DNA of 44,296 bases from assembly GCA_025359785.1 (NCBI GenBank), contig JANYET010000001.1:1-44296 (forward strand), read 5' to 3'. The notes below the pieces were generated by a model. It did not search any database, was not told where the DNA came from, and saw nothing but the letters and a program-made list of their open reading frames with translations. Source of the stretch: Alphaproteobacteria bacterium (GTDB lineage Bacteria; Pseudomonadota; Alphaproteobacteria; Caulobacterales; Caulobacteraceae). Positions 1 to 7,865 of this stretch are shown one piece after another. The translations under genes and the position numbers were made by a program. Numbering within the stretch: position 1 is the first letter of the stretch; each line of letters opens with the position of its first letter.

Positions 1-2
1 AA

Positions 3-278
3 AGCGCTGCGGCCTGGAAGCGCGCTGGAGCACTGGCCTATGTTGAAGCGGCCGCTGATGATGTGAAACCCGGCAAGGTGACCTCGTTTCCCCAATCCGT
101 GAAGCTCAAGCCCAGCGAAACCGTGGTTTGTGCCTATCTCATTTTTGAGTCGAAGGCCCTCGCGACGAGAGCGCCGAGGACGTGCGCCTGGTCGCGGACG
201 TCGCCCAGCAGCGGCGCCTTCTTGTCCTCGATCAGGCCGGCCAGCTGCTCGACCAGGTCGGCCTTCTTCACCTGGTAG
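3..278 (+). pseudogene. DUF1428 family protein fragment, cut at both ends
   Basis: The plus-strand frame from base 3 reads like the middle of a DUF1428 (YbaA-like) protein: W-K-R-A-G-A-L-A-Y-V-E, then DDVKPGKVTSFPQSVKLKP and [15 protein letters not shown]. Family members are about 110-120 residues, small cytoplasmic alpha/beta-barrel-like proteins of unknown function. The 5' end lies outside the window. Recognisable similarity stops near base 160, where a short piece of parC begins (161-193). The frame then runs through antisense parC to a stop at 276-278, so the tail is not DUF1428. The usual C-terminal half (around R-D-x-V-N-A-K-V-M) is missing. Either this is a real rearrangement or an assembly or amplification chimera. 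The family assignment is from remembered conserved motifs only. Confidence 0.65.
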
Positions 279-1105
279 GGCACCTGGGTGACGACGATCT
301 GGTAGGTCCCGTTGCCCAGCGGCTCCTTGGTCCAGAGCGCGCGCAGGCGCACGCCGCCGCGGCCGGTCTCGTAGGTCTCCAGCAAGGAGGCGTGGGGCTC
401 GACGATGACGCCGCCGGTGGGGAAATCCGGGCCTTTGACGTGGGCCATCAGGTCGGCGGTGGTGGCCTCGGGCCGGTCGAGCAGCAGCAGGCAAGCGTCG
501 ATCAGCTCGGCGGCGTTGTGCGGCGGGATGGAGGTGGCCATGCCGACGGCGATGCCGGTGGAGCCGTTGGCCAGCAGGTTGGGGAAGCCGGTGGGCAGGA
601 CGACCGGCTCGTCATCCTGGCCGTCGTAGGTCGGCTTGAAGTCGACGGCGTCCTCGTCGATGCCGTCGAGCAGCAGGGTGGCGGCCAGCGTCAGCTTGGC
701 CTCGGTGTAGCGCATGGCGGCGGGGTTATCGCCGTCGATGTTGCCGAAATTGCCCTGGCCGTCGACCAGCGGATAGCGCTGGGCGAAGTCCTGGGCCATG
801 CGCACCAGCGTGTCGTAGATCGACTGGTCGCCGTGCGGGTGATAGCCGCCCATCACCTCGCCCACCACCTTGGCGCATTTGCGGGCGCTGGCGTCGGGGT
901 TCAGGCGCATCTCGCGCATGGCGTAGAGCACGCGGCGCTGCACGGGCTTGAGGCCGTCGCGGACGTCGGGCAGCGCGCGGTCGGTGATGACGCTGAGCGC
1001 ATAGGCGAGGTAGCGCCGGCTCAGCGCCTCGCTCAGCGGTTCGTCGATGATGCGGTCGGCCGGACCTGGCGCGGAGGGCGGCGGGGCGGTGGTGGTGTCG
1101 GTCAT
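134..1105 (-). CDS. parC: DNA topoisomerase IV subunit A, N-terminal part only
   Basis: ParC is the DNA-cleaving subunit of topoisomerase IV, which with ParE decatenates daughter chromosomes. The first 305 codons (1105 to 191) match the family: [28 protein letters not shown] near the start, the [18 protein letters not shown] region, and [15 protein letters not shown]. The catalytic tyrosine is in the [10 protein letters not shown] segment (about residue 130). ParC is normally about 740 residues; this frame stops at 323. The last 18 residues (from QAHVLG) are not ParC and arise because the sequence inverts at 161-193 and then enters another gene. The gene is therefore truncated here. It is the last gene of the lepB-rnc-era-recO-parC order typical of alphaproteobacteria. 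No strong ribosome binding site is seen before the ATG. An essential gene broken like this suggests an artefact or a second intact copy. Confidence 0.9.
   Translation of the reverse strand: MTDTTTAPPPSAPGPADRIIDEPLSEALSRRYLAYALSVITDRALPDVRDGLKPVQRRVLYAMREMRLNPDASARKCAKVVGEVMGGYHPHGDQSIYDTLVRMAQDFAQRYPLVDGQGNFGNIDGDNPAAMRYTEAKLTLAATLLLDGIDEDAVDFKPTYDGQDDEPVVLPTGFPNLLANGSTGIAVGMATSIPPHNAAELIDACLLLLDRPEATTADLMAHVKGPDFPTGGVIVEPHASLLETYETGRGGVRLRALWTKEPLGNGTYQIVVTQVPYQVKKADLVEQLAGLIEDKKAPLLGDVRDQAHVLGALVARAFDSKMR
161..193 (+). other. Inverted piece of parC at a rearrangement junction
   Basis: Read on the plus strand, these bases encode [11 protein letters not shown]. That is what ParC should carry directly after its LLGDVRD motif, yet the rest of parC is on the minus strand. 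The piece is bounded by cgcgac (161-166) and gtcgcg (191-196), an inverted 6-bp pair. DUF1428 sequence lies to the left and antisense parC to the right. This is a fold-back junction in which about 27-33 bases of a gene appear in reverse orientation. Confidence 0.75.
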
Positions 1106-1178
1106 GGGACTTTAGAATCAGCAGGGCGATGAGGGGGCACCTTAGAGCGATGCCGGTCGCCCGGACGCTGGATTCTTC

Positions 1179-1326
1179 AACCACGAACCCACACGAACAT
1201 CACGAACGCGCTCTGCCACTTGCGAGCGCAGCTCGCCTTCTGATCTGATTTAGAGACCATCGGAAATTGGCCTGCGGCCTGTCCGCGACCGGGGCGCGTT
1301 CGCGATGTTCGTGTGGGTTCGTGGTT
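1179..1326. repeat. Long inverted repeat with CACGAAC heptads between recO and parC
   Basis: The left arm (1179-1210) and right arm (1295-1326) are 32-bp inverted copies differing at one position. Each arm is built from repeated ACGAAC units (ccacgaac, cacacgaac, cacgaac). The 84-bp centre contains smaller palindromic bits such as gcgagcgcagctcgc. The element fills most of the recO-parC spacer. A similar, less perfect element lies at 7866-7993. Confidence 0.8.
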
Positions 1327-1332
1327 GATCCC

Positions 1333-2064
1333 CTAAAGCCGCCCCGCGTCGCTGAGGCGATCCACCAGCCATAGCCGAGCGGGTGGCAGGGGGCGGTTGA
1401 GGGGGTTGAAGATGAACTGTTCGAGGAAGTGGGCGGTGAGCGTCAGGCCGGCGCCGACGTCTCCGTCCTGCAGCCGCGACTGGCTGGAGAGCAGGAAGGG
1501 CGGCAGGACGAGCATGCGGTCCTTGTAGGGCTCGCCGGCGGCGCGGCAGACGGCGCGGCCGGTCTTCGGGCTGACGTAGATCAGGTCGTCGGTGACGCCG
1601 GTGGCGGCGCAGCGGGAGAGGTCGAGGCCGAAGCCCAGTTCCTGCAGCAGGCCCGCCTCGAAGCGCACGAAGACGGCGGGCCAATAGTCGGTGTGGGCCA
1701 GGGCGGCGGCCAGCGCCTCGAACGCCAGGTAGGCGCCCGGATGCGGCTCGCGCTCGGGCAGCGCGCCGGCGGCGATCGCCGCGGCGGCGGAGAGGCCGGC
1801 CAGGGCCAGGGCGTCATCGAACAGCGCCGAGGGCCCCTCGCCCACCGGCTCCAGGGTCGCAGCACCCAGCTGGTCGGAGACGCGGGCGCGGTAGCGGACC
1901 GTGACCTGGGCGCCGGCCTGCAGGAACGGCTTCATCTTGCGAGACGCCCCGCCGGCTACATGGGCGGCGTATTTCCCGTGGCGGGCGGTCAGGAGCTCGA
2001 CGATCGCGCCGGACTCGCCAAAGGCGCGGGCCGAGAGCACGAAGGCGTCGTCTTCGAATTCCAT
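1333..2064 (-). CDS. recO: DNA repair protein RecO
   Basis: RecO works with RecR and RecF to load RecA on single-stranded gaps. The 243-residue product has the family's usual length (about 240). The N-terminal OB-fold begins with EFEDDAFVLSARAFGESGAIVELLT and continues through HGKYAAHVAGGASRK; a helical domain follows. Around residues 170-205 it has C-A-A-T-G-V...Y-V-S-P-K-T-G-R-A-V-C, a degenerate version of the C-terminal zinc-finger region with only two of the usual cysteines visible. It lies downstream of era, separated by 165 bp that contain a perfect hairpin (2133-2192), and upstream of parC. Two long inverted repeats therefore bracket recO. The ATG at 2064 gives the expected N-terminus. 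Confidence 0.93.
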   Translation of the reverse strand: MEFEDDAFVLSARAFGESGAIVELLTARHGKYAAHVAGGASRKMKPFLQAGAQVTVRYRARVSDQLGAATLEPVGEGPSALFDDALALAGLSAAAAIAAGALPEREPHPGAYLAFEALAAALAHTDYWPAVFVRFEAGLLQELGFGLDLSRCAATGVTDDLIYVSPKTGRAVCRAAGEPYKDRMLVLPPFLLSSQSRLQDGDVGAGLTLTAHFLEQFIFNPLNRPLPPARLWLVDRLSDAGRL

Positions 2065-2132
2065 GGGCGTCTAGCTAGCAGGTGTCCATGGAGGGCGCGA
2101 CCGCGCGCGCAGGCGGTTGTTTGAAGATTTGG

Positions 2133-2192
2133 CCACGGATTTCACGGATTTCACGGATGAGAGCCGATCCGTGAAATCCGTGAAATCCGTGG
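2133..2192. repeat. Perfect 26-bp inverted repeat with 8-nt loop between era and recO
   Basis: The arms 2133-2158 and 2167-2192 are exact reverse complements, 26 bp each, around the 8-base loop gagagccg. Each arm contains three copies of a nine-base unit (cacggattt). The RNA would form a very strong stem, so it could stabilise the era 3' end or attenuate transcription into recO. There is no T-tract, so it is not a typical intrinsic terminator. The repeated unit resembles short interspersed repeats rather than a protein-binding site. Confidence 0.85.
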
Positions 2193-2229
2193 TTCCAATA
2201 TCTTAGCCTCCGCCTCGCGGAGCCTCGGC

Positions 2230-3207
2230 TCAGGCGTCGAAGTCCAGGCCGACGTCGCCGTAGAATTCGCGCTTGTCGGCCCAGCGTTCGTCGACCTTGA
2301 CGTGCAGGAACAGGTGGACCGGGCGGTCGAGGAGTTCGATCAATTCCTCGCGCGCCTTCTGGCCGATCCATTTCAGGGTCTGGCCACCCTTGCCCAGGAT
2401 GATCGGCCGCTGGCTTTCGCGCTCGACGTAGATGGTCTGTTCGATGCGGGCCGAGCCGTCGGCGCGCTCCTCGAAGGCGGTGGTCTCGACGGCGGCGGCG
2501 TAGGGCAGTTCCTCGTGGACGCGCAGATAGATCTTCTCGCGGGTGATCTCGGCGGCCAGCAGGCGGGCGGGAATGTCGGCGGTCTGTTCGGCCGGATAGA
2601 ACCAGGGGCCGTCCTTCATCAGGGCGGCCAGGCGGTTTTTCAGGTCGTCGACGCCGGCGCCGTCCTTGGCCGAGATCATGAAGACTTCCGAATAGACGCC
2701 GGTATCGAAGAGCTTTTTCGAGAGCGCCAGCAGGGTGTCGCGGCGCATGCCGTCGATCTTGTTCAGCGCCAGGATCGCCTGTTTGTTGGCGGTCTTCAGG
2801 CCCTCGACGATGGACTCCACATCAACCGCCGAGCGGCGGTCGGCGGAGGTCGCGCCCGGCTCCGGGGCCTTCAGCTCGGCCACCGAGTCGACCAGATGGA
2901 CGATGACGTCGGCGTCCTGGGCGCCGCCCCAGGCGGCGCGGACCATGGCGCGGTCGAGTTTGCGGCGCGGCTGGAAGATGCCGGGCGTATCGACCAGCAC
3001 GATCTGGGCGTCCCCGGCCATGGCGACGCCGCGCACCGGGAAGCGGGTGGTCTGCACTTTCTGGGTCACGATGGAGACCTTGGCCCCGACCAGGCGGTTG
3101 GTCAGCGTCGACTTGCCCGCGTTGGGCGCGCCGATGATGGCGGCGAAACCGGCCTTGGTGGTGATTGGCGGGGTGGTGACGGGGGTGGTCCCCTTCTCGG
3201 CCGTCAT
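2230..3207 (-). CDS. era: GTPase Era, ribosome assembly factor
   Basis: Era is an essential GTPase that binds the 3' end of 16S rRNA during 30S maturation. The 325-residue product has the P-loop GAPNAGKST (about residues 26-34), switch II DTPG, and the G4 motif NKID. The C-terminal KH domain carries RPIILGKGGQTLKWIGQKAR. The N-terminus has about 18 extra Thr/Pro-rich residues before KAGFAAIIG, consistent with other alphaproteobacteria. Its ATG overlaps the rnc stop by ATGA (3204-3207), implying translational coupling with rnc. The pairing of an rRNA processing nuclease with Era is a widely conserved operon. Confidence 0.97.
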   Translation of the reverse strand: MTAEKGTTPVTTPPITTKAGFAAIIGAPNAGKSTLTNRLVGAKVSIVTQKVQTTRFPVRGVAMAGDAQIVLVDTPGIFQPRRKLDRAMVRAAWGGAQDADVIVHLVDSVAELKAPEPGATSADRRSAVDVESIVEGLKTANKQAILALNKIDGMRRDTLLALSKKLFDTGVYSEVFMISAKDGAGVDDLKNRLAALMKDGPWFYPAEQTADIPARLLAAEITREKIYLRVHEELPYAAAVETTAFEERADGSARIEQTIYVERESQRPIILGKGGQTLKWIGQKAREELIELLDRPVHLFLHVKVDERWADKREFYGDVGLDFDA

Positions 3208-3902
3208 AGGGCCGCGCCCGTGTGTTTGGTCAGCATGGCGTCGGCGGCGAGGCGCTCGGCCTCCTTCTTGGAGCCGGCGCTGGCCAGGCTGGGCTCAAGA
3301 CCCGGCAGGCCCACCTCGATGGTGAAGGTCGGCTCGTGCGCCGAGCCCTCCTGGCGGATCACCCGATAGGACGGCACGGGCATCCCCTGGGCCATGGCCC
3401 ATTCCTGCAGCATGGTCTTGGGGTCCTTGGTCGGGGCGTCGAGGTGATCGAAGAGGTCGGCCCAGAAGGCCAGGATGAAGTCGTGCGCCGCGGCGAAGCC
3501 CGCGTCGAGGTAAAGTGCGGCGATCAGGGCCTCGCAGGCGTCGCCGAGCACCCGGTCGTTGTCGCGCGCGCCGATCTTGGTGGCGCTGGCGTCGACGCGC
3601 AGGGCGTCGCGCAGGCCGGCCCGGCGCGCGGCCTCGGCGCAGGCATGATAGTTGACCAGCTGGTTCATCAGCTTGGAGAGCCCGCCCTCCGTCGCCTCTG
3701 GCTGCAGGGCCATGAGCTGTTCGGCGACGACCAAGTTGAGCACCCGGTCGCCCAGGAACTCCAGCCGCTCGTTGTCGAGGATCTTGGCCGAGCCCTTGGT
3801 GACGCTGCCATGGGTCAGCGCGCGTTCCAGCAGCTCGCGGTCGGCGAAGACGTGACCTATGCGGCGTTCAAGTTCGGCGACCGCGGCCAACCTCGTGTTC
3901 AT
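3204..3902 (-). CDS. rnc: Ribonuclease III
   Basis: RNase III cleaves double-stranded RNA, including rRNA precursors. The product from the ATG at 3902 is 232 residues, the normal size. The nuclease signature NERLEFLGD is at about residues 44-52 and the second acidic motif is GDACEALIAALYLDAG. A C-terminal double-stranded RNA binding domain follows, from DPKTMLQEWAMAQG through GSKKEAERLAADAML. The frame is open 24 codons further upstream, but that start would lie inside lepB. Starting at 3902 leaves a 17-bp gap after the lepB stop and gives the conserved N-terminus MNTRLAAVAELERRIGH. The gene sits between lepB and era. Confidence 0.96.
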   Translation of the reverse strand: MNTRLAAVAELERRIGHVFADRELLERALTHGSVTKGSAKILDNERLEFLGDRVLNLVVAEQLMALQPEATEGGLSKLMNQLVNYHACAEAARRAGLRDALRVDASATKIGARDNDRVLGDACEALIAALYLDAGFAAAHDFILAFWADLFDHLDAPTKDPKTMLQEWAMAQGMPVPSYRVIRQEGSAHEPTFTIEVGLPGLEPSLASAGSKKEAERLAADAMLTKHTGAAL

Positions 3903-3919
3903 GGGGTACGAGTGTTCAT

Positions 3920-4702
3920 CTACTTCAGCAGGTTGAAGAACCGGCTGGGCTGGAGGTTCAACACCCAGGTCCACGGCTTGAAGATCGAGGCGCCCTTCGA
4001 CCAGGAGAGCATGATGATCTGCGCCTTGCCTTCGAGGTTCTCGGCCGGGACGAAGCCCACGCCGCCGGCCTCGGGCGAGACCCGGCTGTCGGAGGAGTTG
4101 TCGCGGTTGTCGCCCATCATGAAATAGTGGTGCTCGGGCACCACGAAGACGTCGGTGTTGTCCAGGTCGCCGTCGGGTCCGAAGTCGTTGGTCATGTAGG
4201 TCTTGCCGCCCGGCAGCGTCTCGCGGAAGCGGGTGACGTCGTGCATGAAGCCGTAGCCGCCGTCCTCACGGAACACGCCCTTCTGGACGCGCGGCACCAG
4301 CACATCGTTCAGGTAGAGCAGGCCGTGCTTCACCTGGATGCGGTCCCCCGGCAGGCCGATGATGCGCTTGATGTAGTCGACATGCGGGTCATGCGGCAGG
4401 GCGAAGACCACGATGTCGCCGCGATGGCCCTGATGCTCGGCGATGCGGCCGGAGAACAGCGGCGGGGCGAAGGGGATCGAGTACTTCGAATAGCCGTAGG
4501 TCCACTTCGACACGATGATGTAGTCGCCCTCGTAGAGGTTGGGCTCCATCGACGCCGACGGGATCGTATAGGGCTGGAAGAACAGCACGCGCAGGAAGAG
4601 CGCGATGCCCAGGGCATAGACGATCGTCTTGATGATCTCGACGATCTCGGCCATCGCGCCGGGCTTCGTGGGCGCAGCGGATGCCTGGGTGGTGTCGTTC
4701 AT
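3920..4702 (-). CDS. lepB: Signal peptidase I
   Basis: This is the membrane-bound peptidase that removes signal peptides from exported proteins on the periplasmic face. From the ATG at 4702 it has 260 residues. One hydrophobic segment (about residues 20-42) is followed by the catalytic serine in IPSASMEPNL (Ser51) and the catalytic lysine in DYIKRIIGLPGDRI (Lys112). The late GDNRDNSSDSR box is also present. The frame stays open upstream to 4948, but that part is not family-like. The ATG at 4702 has aagga just upstream. It heads the lepB-rnc-era-recO-parC run. Because an opposite-strand gene lies upstream, this run needs its own promoter, probably in 4703-5022. Confidence 0.96.
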   Translation of the reverse strand: MNDTTQASAAPTKPGAMAEIVEIIKTIVYALGIALFLRVLFFQPYTIPSASMEPNLYEGDYIIVSKWTYGYSKYSIPFAPPLFSGRIAEHQGHRGDIVVFALPHDPHVDYIKRIIGLPGDRIQVKHGLLYLNDVLVPRVQKGVFREDGGYGFMHDVTRFRETLPGGKTYMTNDFGPDGDLDNTDVFVVPEHHYFMMGDNRDNSSDSRVSPEAGGVGFVPAENLEGKAQIIMLSWSKGASIFKPWTWVLNLQPSRFFNLLK

Positions 4703-5022
4703 GGATGGTCCTTGAGCGGGCCCGCCTTCGCGGAACGGCGCCTTGCTACGCGCTGACCGGTTCGCGAGCAAGGTTTGTGCCCCGGCTATCGTGTCCGGAC
4801 AGGCCGGGCGGGCCGCAAGTGGGAACCAGGCGGACCACCGCGCAGCCGAGGCCGAGGCGACCCGGAGCGGATCGAAATTTTTTATTCTATTTCTATTATA
4901 TTCCAGTCTGAAACGCTTCGTCGGACAGCCGACCTCTTGCCGCCCCACTGCGCCGCTAGCGATTAGCTCGGCGGCAGGGGGCCACTGCTTTCCCCTCCCC
5001 GCGTGCCAACCGAGAGATCCCG
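4703..5022. promoter_or_regulatory. Divergent spacer of lepB and the TPR gene with an AT-rich promoter-like core
   Basis: This 320-base spacer separates two divergent genes. Its notable part is an AT-rich tract at about 4875-4903, in sharp contrast with the GC-rich surroundings. On the minus strand it contains a consensus-like TATAAT at 4895-4900, pointing towards lepB; I see no good -35 hexamer at 17 bp. On the plus strand several T/A hexamers could serve the TPR gene. No riboswitch, small gene or repeat was recognised. The functional reading is inference from orientation and base composition. Confidence 0.4.
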
Positions 5023-6576
5023 ATGTCGTTGTGGCGATCCACGACCGCTCTCAAGACCCCCGCGCCGGAAATGCTGGCGCGCGCCGCCGCCCTTGAGCAC
5101 GTGCGCGACTTTCCAGGGGCGCTCTACGCCTATGAGTCGGCCCTCGCGGTCGCGCCGGACGAGCCGCATGTGCTGGCCTCGCTGGCGGCCTTCGCCGGCA
5201 AGATCGAGATGTTCGACGTGGCGGCCAAGGTCTGGGCCAAGGTCGTGCGGCTGGAGCCCACGCGGCTCGATGCGATCGAGGGACAGGCCCGCGCCTGGCG
5301 CGAACTGGGCGCCTTCGACGAGGCGATCGGCATGCTGCGCGTGAGCCTGCTCAGCCATCCCGCGACGTCGCGCCTGTGGAACAGCCTGGGCGTCACGCTC
5401 ATCCAGGCCGGCCGGGCTTGCGAGGCGATCACCTTCCTCGATGAAGCGATCCGGCTGGACGGCCGCGATGCGGCCGCGATCTGCAACCGCGGCGGGGCCT
5501 GGTTCGACCTGGGCGAGCTGGCGGCGGCGGAGGCGGACTACCGGGTGGCCCTGCGGCTGGCGCGCAAACCCGGCGAGATCGCGGCGATCCGCTTCGCCGC
5601 CGCAACCCTCGCCCTGGCCCGCGGCGACCTCGCCGACGGATGGGACGCTTATGAGACCCGCAACTCGCGCCATCAGGCCAAGGCTGTGGTCTTCGTGGCC
5701 CCGGGCCGGCGCTGGTCACCCGGCCTCGCGCTCAAGGGCCAGCACCTGCTGCTGATCGGCGAGCAGGGCCTGGGCGATGAGATCATGTTCGCCAGCCTGG
5801 TCCCGGACGTCCTGCGCGCGCTCGGCGCCCACGGACGGCTAAGCCTCGCCGTCGAGCCCCGGCTGGTCGACCTTTTCCAGCGCAGCTTTCCCGCCGCGCA
5901 GGTCAGCGCCTATGCGACCGACCACGGCGGGCGGCGACCGCGGCGCATGGCTCCGGGCCTCGGCCGTTCCCGCCAGGTGGACCTCTGGGCGCCCATGGCC
6001 TCGATGACCCGAGAGTTCCGCCGGACACTCGCCGACTTTCCGGATGTTCACGGCTATCTGCGGCCCGATCCCGCGCAGGTCGCTCACTGGCGGCGCTGGC
6101 TCGGCGAGGGTCCGCCTGCCGTCGGACTCAGCTGGCGCAGCGGCAAGATGTTGGGGGACCGGCGGCGACAGTACCCGCCCACGCCGGCCTGGGCGCCCGT
6201 GCTGACGACGCCAGGGGTGCGGTTCGTCAACGTGCAATACGGCGATTGCGCCCCGGAGCTCGCAGCCTTCCGCGCGCAATATGGATGCGAGATCCTGGAG
6301 CCGCCGGGCCTCGACATCCGCGAGGACATCGACGGCCTCGTCGCGCTCTGCTCGGCGCTCGATCTCACGGTCTGCGTCGCCAACGCCACCGGCGCGCTGG
6401 CCGGCGCGACCGGCGCGCCAGCCGTGCTGATCAGTCCGCCGTCGGCGTGGCCGCGACTCGGCACGGCCACCCTGCCCTGGTTCCCCCGAGCCCAGACCCT
6501 GGCCGCGCCGGCCTTCGACAACTGGGCCCCGACCTTGGACGGCGCCGCGGCCCTGGTCGCCGACCTGACGCGCTGA
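5023..6576 (+). CDS. TPR protein with C-terminal glycosyltransferase-like domain
   Basis: The product is 517 residues. The N-terminal part (about 15-195) is a run of tetratricopeptide repeats, for example FPGALYAYESALAVAPDEP and ACEAITFLDEAIRLDGRD. From about residue 235 the sequence changes to a GT-B-like domain with LLLIGEQGLGDEIMFASL, then VGLSWRSGK, and a late segment ALDLTVCVANATGALAGATG. This layout resembles the TPR/GT9-like proteins of Caulobacterales that include the flagellin-modification protein FlbA, so a role in protein or surface glycosylation is possible. No signal peptide or membrane segment is seen. It lies on the opposite strand between lepB and acpS, so it looks inserted into an otherwise co-oriented gene set. 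Substrate unknown. Confidence 0.8.
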   Translation: MSLWRSTTALKTPAPEMLARAAALEHVRDFPGALYAYESALAVAPDEPHVLASLAAFAGKIEMFDVAAKVWAKVVRLEPTRLDAIEGQARAWRELGAFDEAIGMLRVSLLSHPATSRLWNSLGVTLIQAGRACEAITFLDEAIRLDGRDAAAICNRGGAWFDLGELAAAEADYRVALRLARKPGEIAAIRFAAATLALARGDLADGWDAYETRNSRHQAKAVVFVAPGRRWSPGLALKGQHLLLIGEQGLGDEIMFASLVPDVLRALGAHGRLSLAVEPRLVDLFQRSFPAAQVSAYATDHGGRRPRRMAPGLGRSRQVDLWAPMASMTREFRRTLADFPDVHGYLRPDPAQVAHWRRWLGEGPPAVGLSWRSGKMLGDRRRQYPPTPAWAPVLTTPGVRFVNVQYGDCAPELAAFRAQYGCEILEPPGLDIREDIDGLVALCSALDLTVCVANATGALAGATGAPAVLISPPSAWPRLGTATLPWFPRAQTLAAPAFDNWAPTLDGAAALVADLTR

Positions 6577-6596
6577 CGCAGGCGCCGGCGGCGGTC

Positions 6597-6995
6597 CTAT
6601 TCCGGCAGCGCCTCGATGATCACGAAGGCCTGGGCGTAGGGGTGGTCGTCGGTGAGGCTGAGATGGATCGCCGGCTTGTGGCCGGGCGGCATGATTTCCA
6701 GCAGCCGGGCAAGCGCGCCGCCCGTGAGCGCCATGGTCGGCTGGCCGGAGCGCAGGTTGACCACCCCCATGTCGCGCCAGAAGACGCCGCGGCGCATACC
6801 GGTGCCGAGCGCCTTGGCGCAGGCCTCCTTGGCGGCGAAGCGCTTGGCGTAGCTGGCGGCCCTGTCGGCCTTGCGCTCGGACCGAGTGCGCTCGAGCTCG
6901 GTGAAGATGCGGTTCGTGAACCGCTCGCCATGGCGCTCCAGGGTCTTTTCGATCCGGCGTATGTCGGAGAGGTCGGAGCCCAGGCCGATGATCAT
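6597..6995 (-). CDS. acpS: Holo-[acyl-carrier-protein] synthase
   Basis: AcpS transfers 4'-phosphopantetheine from CoA to a serine of acyl carrier protein. The short product starts with the family N-terminus [20 protein letters not shown], which carries the metal-binding aspartate. The second motif is [14 protein letters not shown], with the catalytic glutamate and lysine. Members are about 120-135 residues; this one is 132. I place the start at 6995 to match the family. An in-frame ATG at 7013 would add six residues (MDHARR), and neither start has a clear ribosome binding site. It follows pdxJ on the same strand by about 40 bp. Confidence 0.95.
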   Translation of the reverse strand: MIIGLGSDLSDIRRIEKTLERHGERFTNRIFTELERTRSERKADRAASYAKRFAAKEACAKALGTGMRRGVFWRDMGVVNLRSGQPTMALTGGALARLLEIMPPGHKPAIHLSLTDDHPYAQAFVIIEALPE

Positions 6996-7035
6996 GCGGC
7001 GCGCGTGGTCCATGGAATCGGCATCGCAAATTCCA

Positions 7036-7818
7036 TTATTTTTGTCCGACCTGAGCCAATTCCGGGAGGGAATTGGCGCGGGCCTCGTCCATCAGCGCGC
7101 GCATCCGCTGGATGGCCGGGCCGAGGCCGATGAAGATCGCCTCGCCGATCAGGAAATGGCCGATGTTGAGCTCCATCAGCTCGGGGATGGCGGCAACCGG
7201 CTTGACCGTCTCGTAGTCGATGCCGTGGCCGGCGTGGACCTCCAGACCCAGGCGGTGCGCCTCGGCGGTGGCGGCCTTCAGGTTGCGCAGCAGGCGATCG
7301 GCCTCGCCGGAGCGCTCTCGCACGGCCTGGCAGAAGGCGCCGGTGTGCAACTCGATCACCTGGACGCCGGCGGACTTCGAGGCCGCGACCTGGGCGAGGT
7401 CAGCGTCGATGAAGGCCGAGACGCGGATGCCGGCGGCGACCAGTCTGCCAACCACCGGGGCGATGATGTTGTGGCCGCCCATGACATTCAGACCGCCTTC
7501 GGTGGTGACCTCCTCGCGCCGCTCGGGCACCAGGCAGGCGGCGTGCGGCAAGTGGGCCAGCGCGATGGTCTCCATCTCGGCGGTCACCGCCATCTCGAAA
7601 TTCAGCGGCCGGCCGCGGCGGCGGCAGATGACGGCTAGCGCGTCGATGTCGGCGTCGGAGATGTGCCGGCGGTCCTCGCGCAGGTGGGCGGTGATGCCGT
7701 CGGCGCCGGCGGCGAGCGCCATCTCGGCGGCGCGCACGGGATCGGGATAGCCCTCGCCGCGCGCGTTGCGGACGGTGGCCACGTGGTCGATGTTGACGCC
7801 CAGCCGGAGCTTAGACAT
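7036..7818 (-). CDS. pdxJ: Pyridoxine 5'-phosphate synthase
   Basis: PdxJ condenses 1-deoxyxylulose 5-phosphate with 3-amino-2-oxopropyl phosphate to give pyridoxine 5'-phosphate. The 260-residue TIM-barrel product begins [18 protein letters not shown] and continues with [16 protein letters not shown], both diagnostic of the family. The phosphate-binding end [13 protein letters not shown] and [14 protein letters not shown] is also clear. A strong ribosome binding site (ggagg, about 8 bases before ATG) supports the start at 7818. It is followed by acpS. The spacer to pyrE holds a CACGAAC-type inverted repeat. Confidence 0.97.
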   Translation of the reverse strand: MSKLRLGVNIDHVATVRNARGEGYPDPVRAAEMALAAGADGITAHLREDRRHISDADIDALAVICRRRGRPLNFEMAVTAEMETIALAHLPHAACLVPERREEVTTEGGLNVMGGHNIIAPVVGRLVAAGIRVSAFIDADLAQVAASKSAGVQVIELHTGAFCQAVRERSGEADRLLRNLKAATAEAHRLGLEVHAGHGIDYETVKPVAAIPELMELNIGHFLIGEAIFIGLGPAIQRMRALMDEARANSLPELAQVGQK

Positions 7819-7865
7819 GGGTCAGTCCTCCAGCGGCAGGCGCGCGCCTGGTCTCAACTATTTCA

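Noticed and set aside
134..196. Programmed frameshift at the end of parC
   Set aside because: Other frames do not restore ParC on the minus strand. The missing residues are found on the opposite strand, so the break is an inversion junction and not a frameshift.
182..1132. Long plus-strand open frame opposite parC
   Set aside because: High GC content leaves long open frames opposite real genes. Its translation is low-complexity Gly/Val/Asp/Gln and matches nothing, whereas the minus strand is clearly ParC. The same applies to similar frames opposite era, rnc, pyrE, spoT, hrpB and others.
2133..2192. Tandem cacggattt units taken as a CRISPR-like array
   Set aside because: Units are nine bases with no unique spacers, form one hairpin, and no cas gene is present. 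It is an inverted repeat.
4703..5022. Riboswitch or small RNA in the lepB spacer
   Set aside because: The AT-rich tract shows no paired stems or known aptamer core that I can recognise, and it fits a promoter better.
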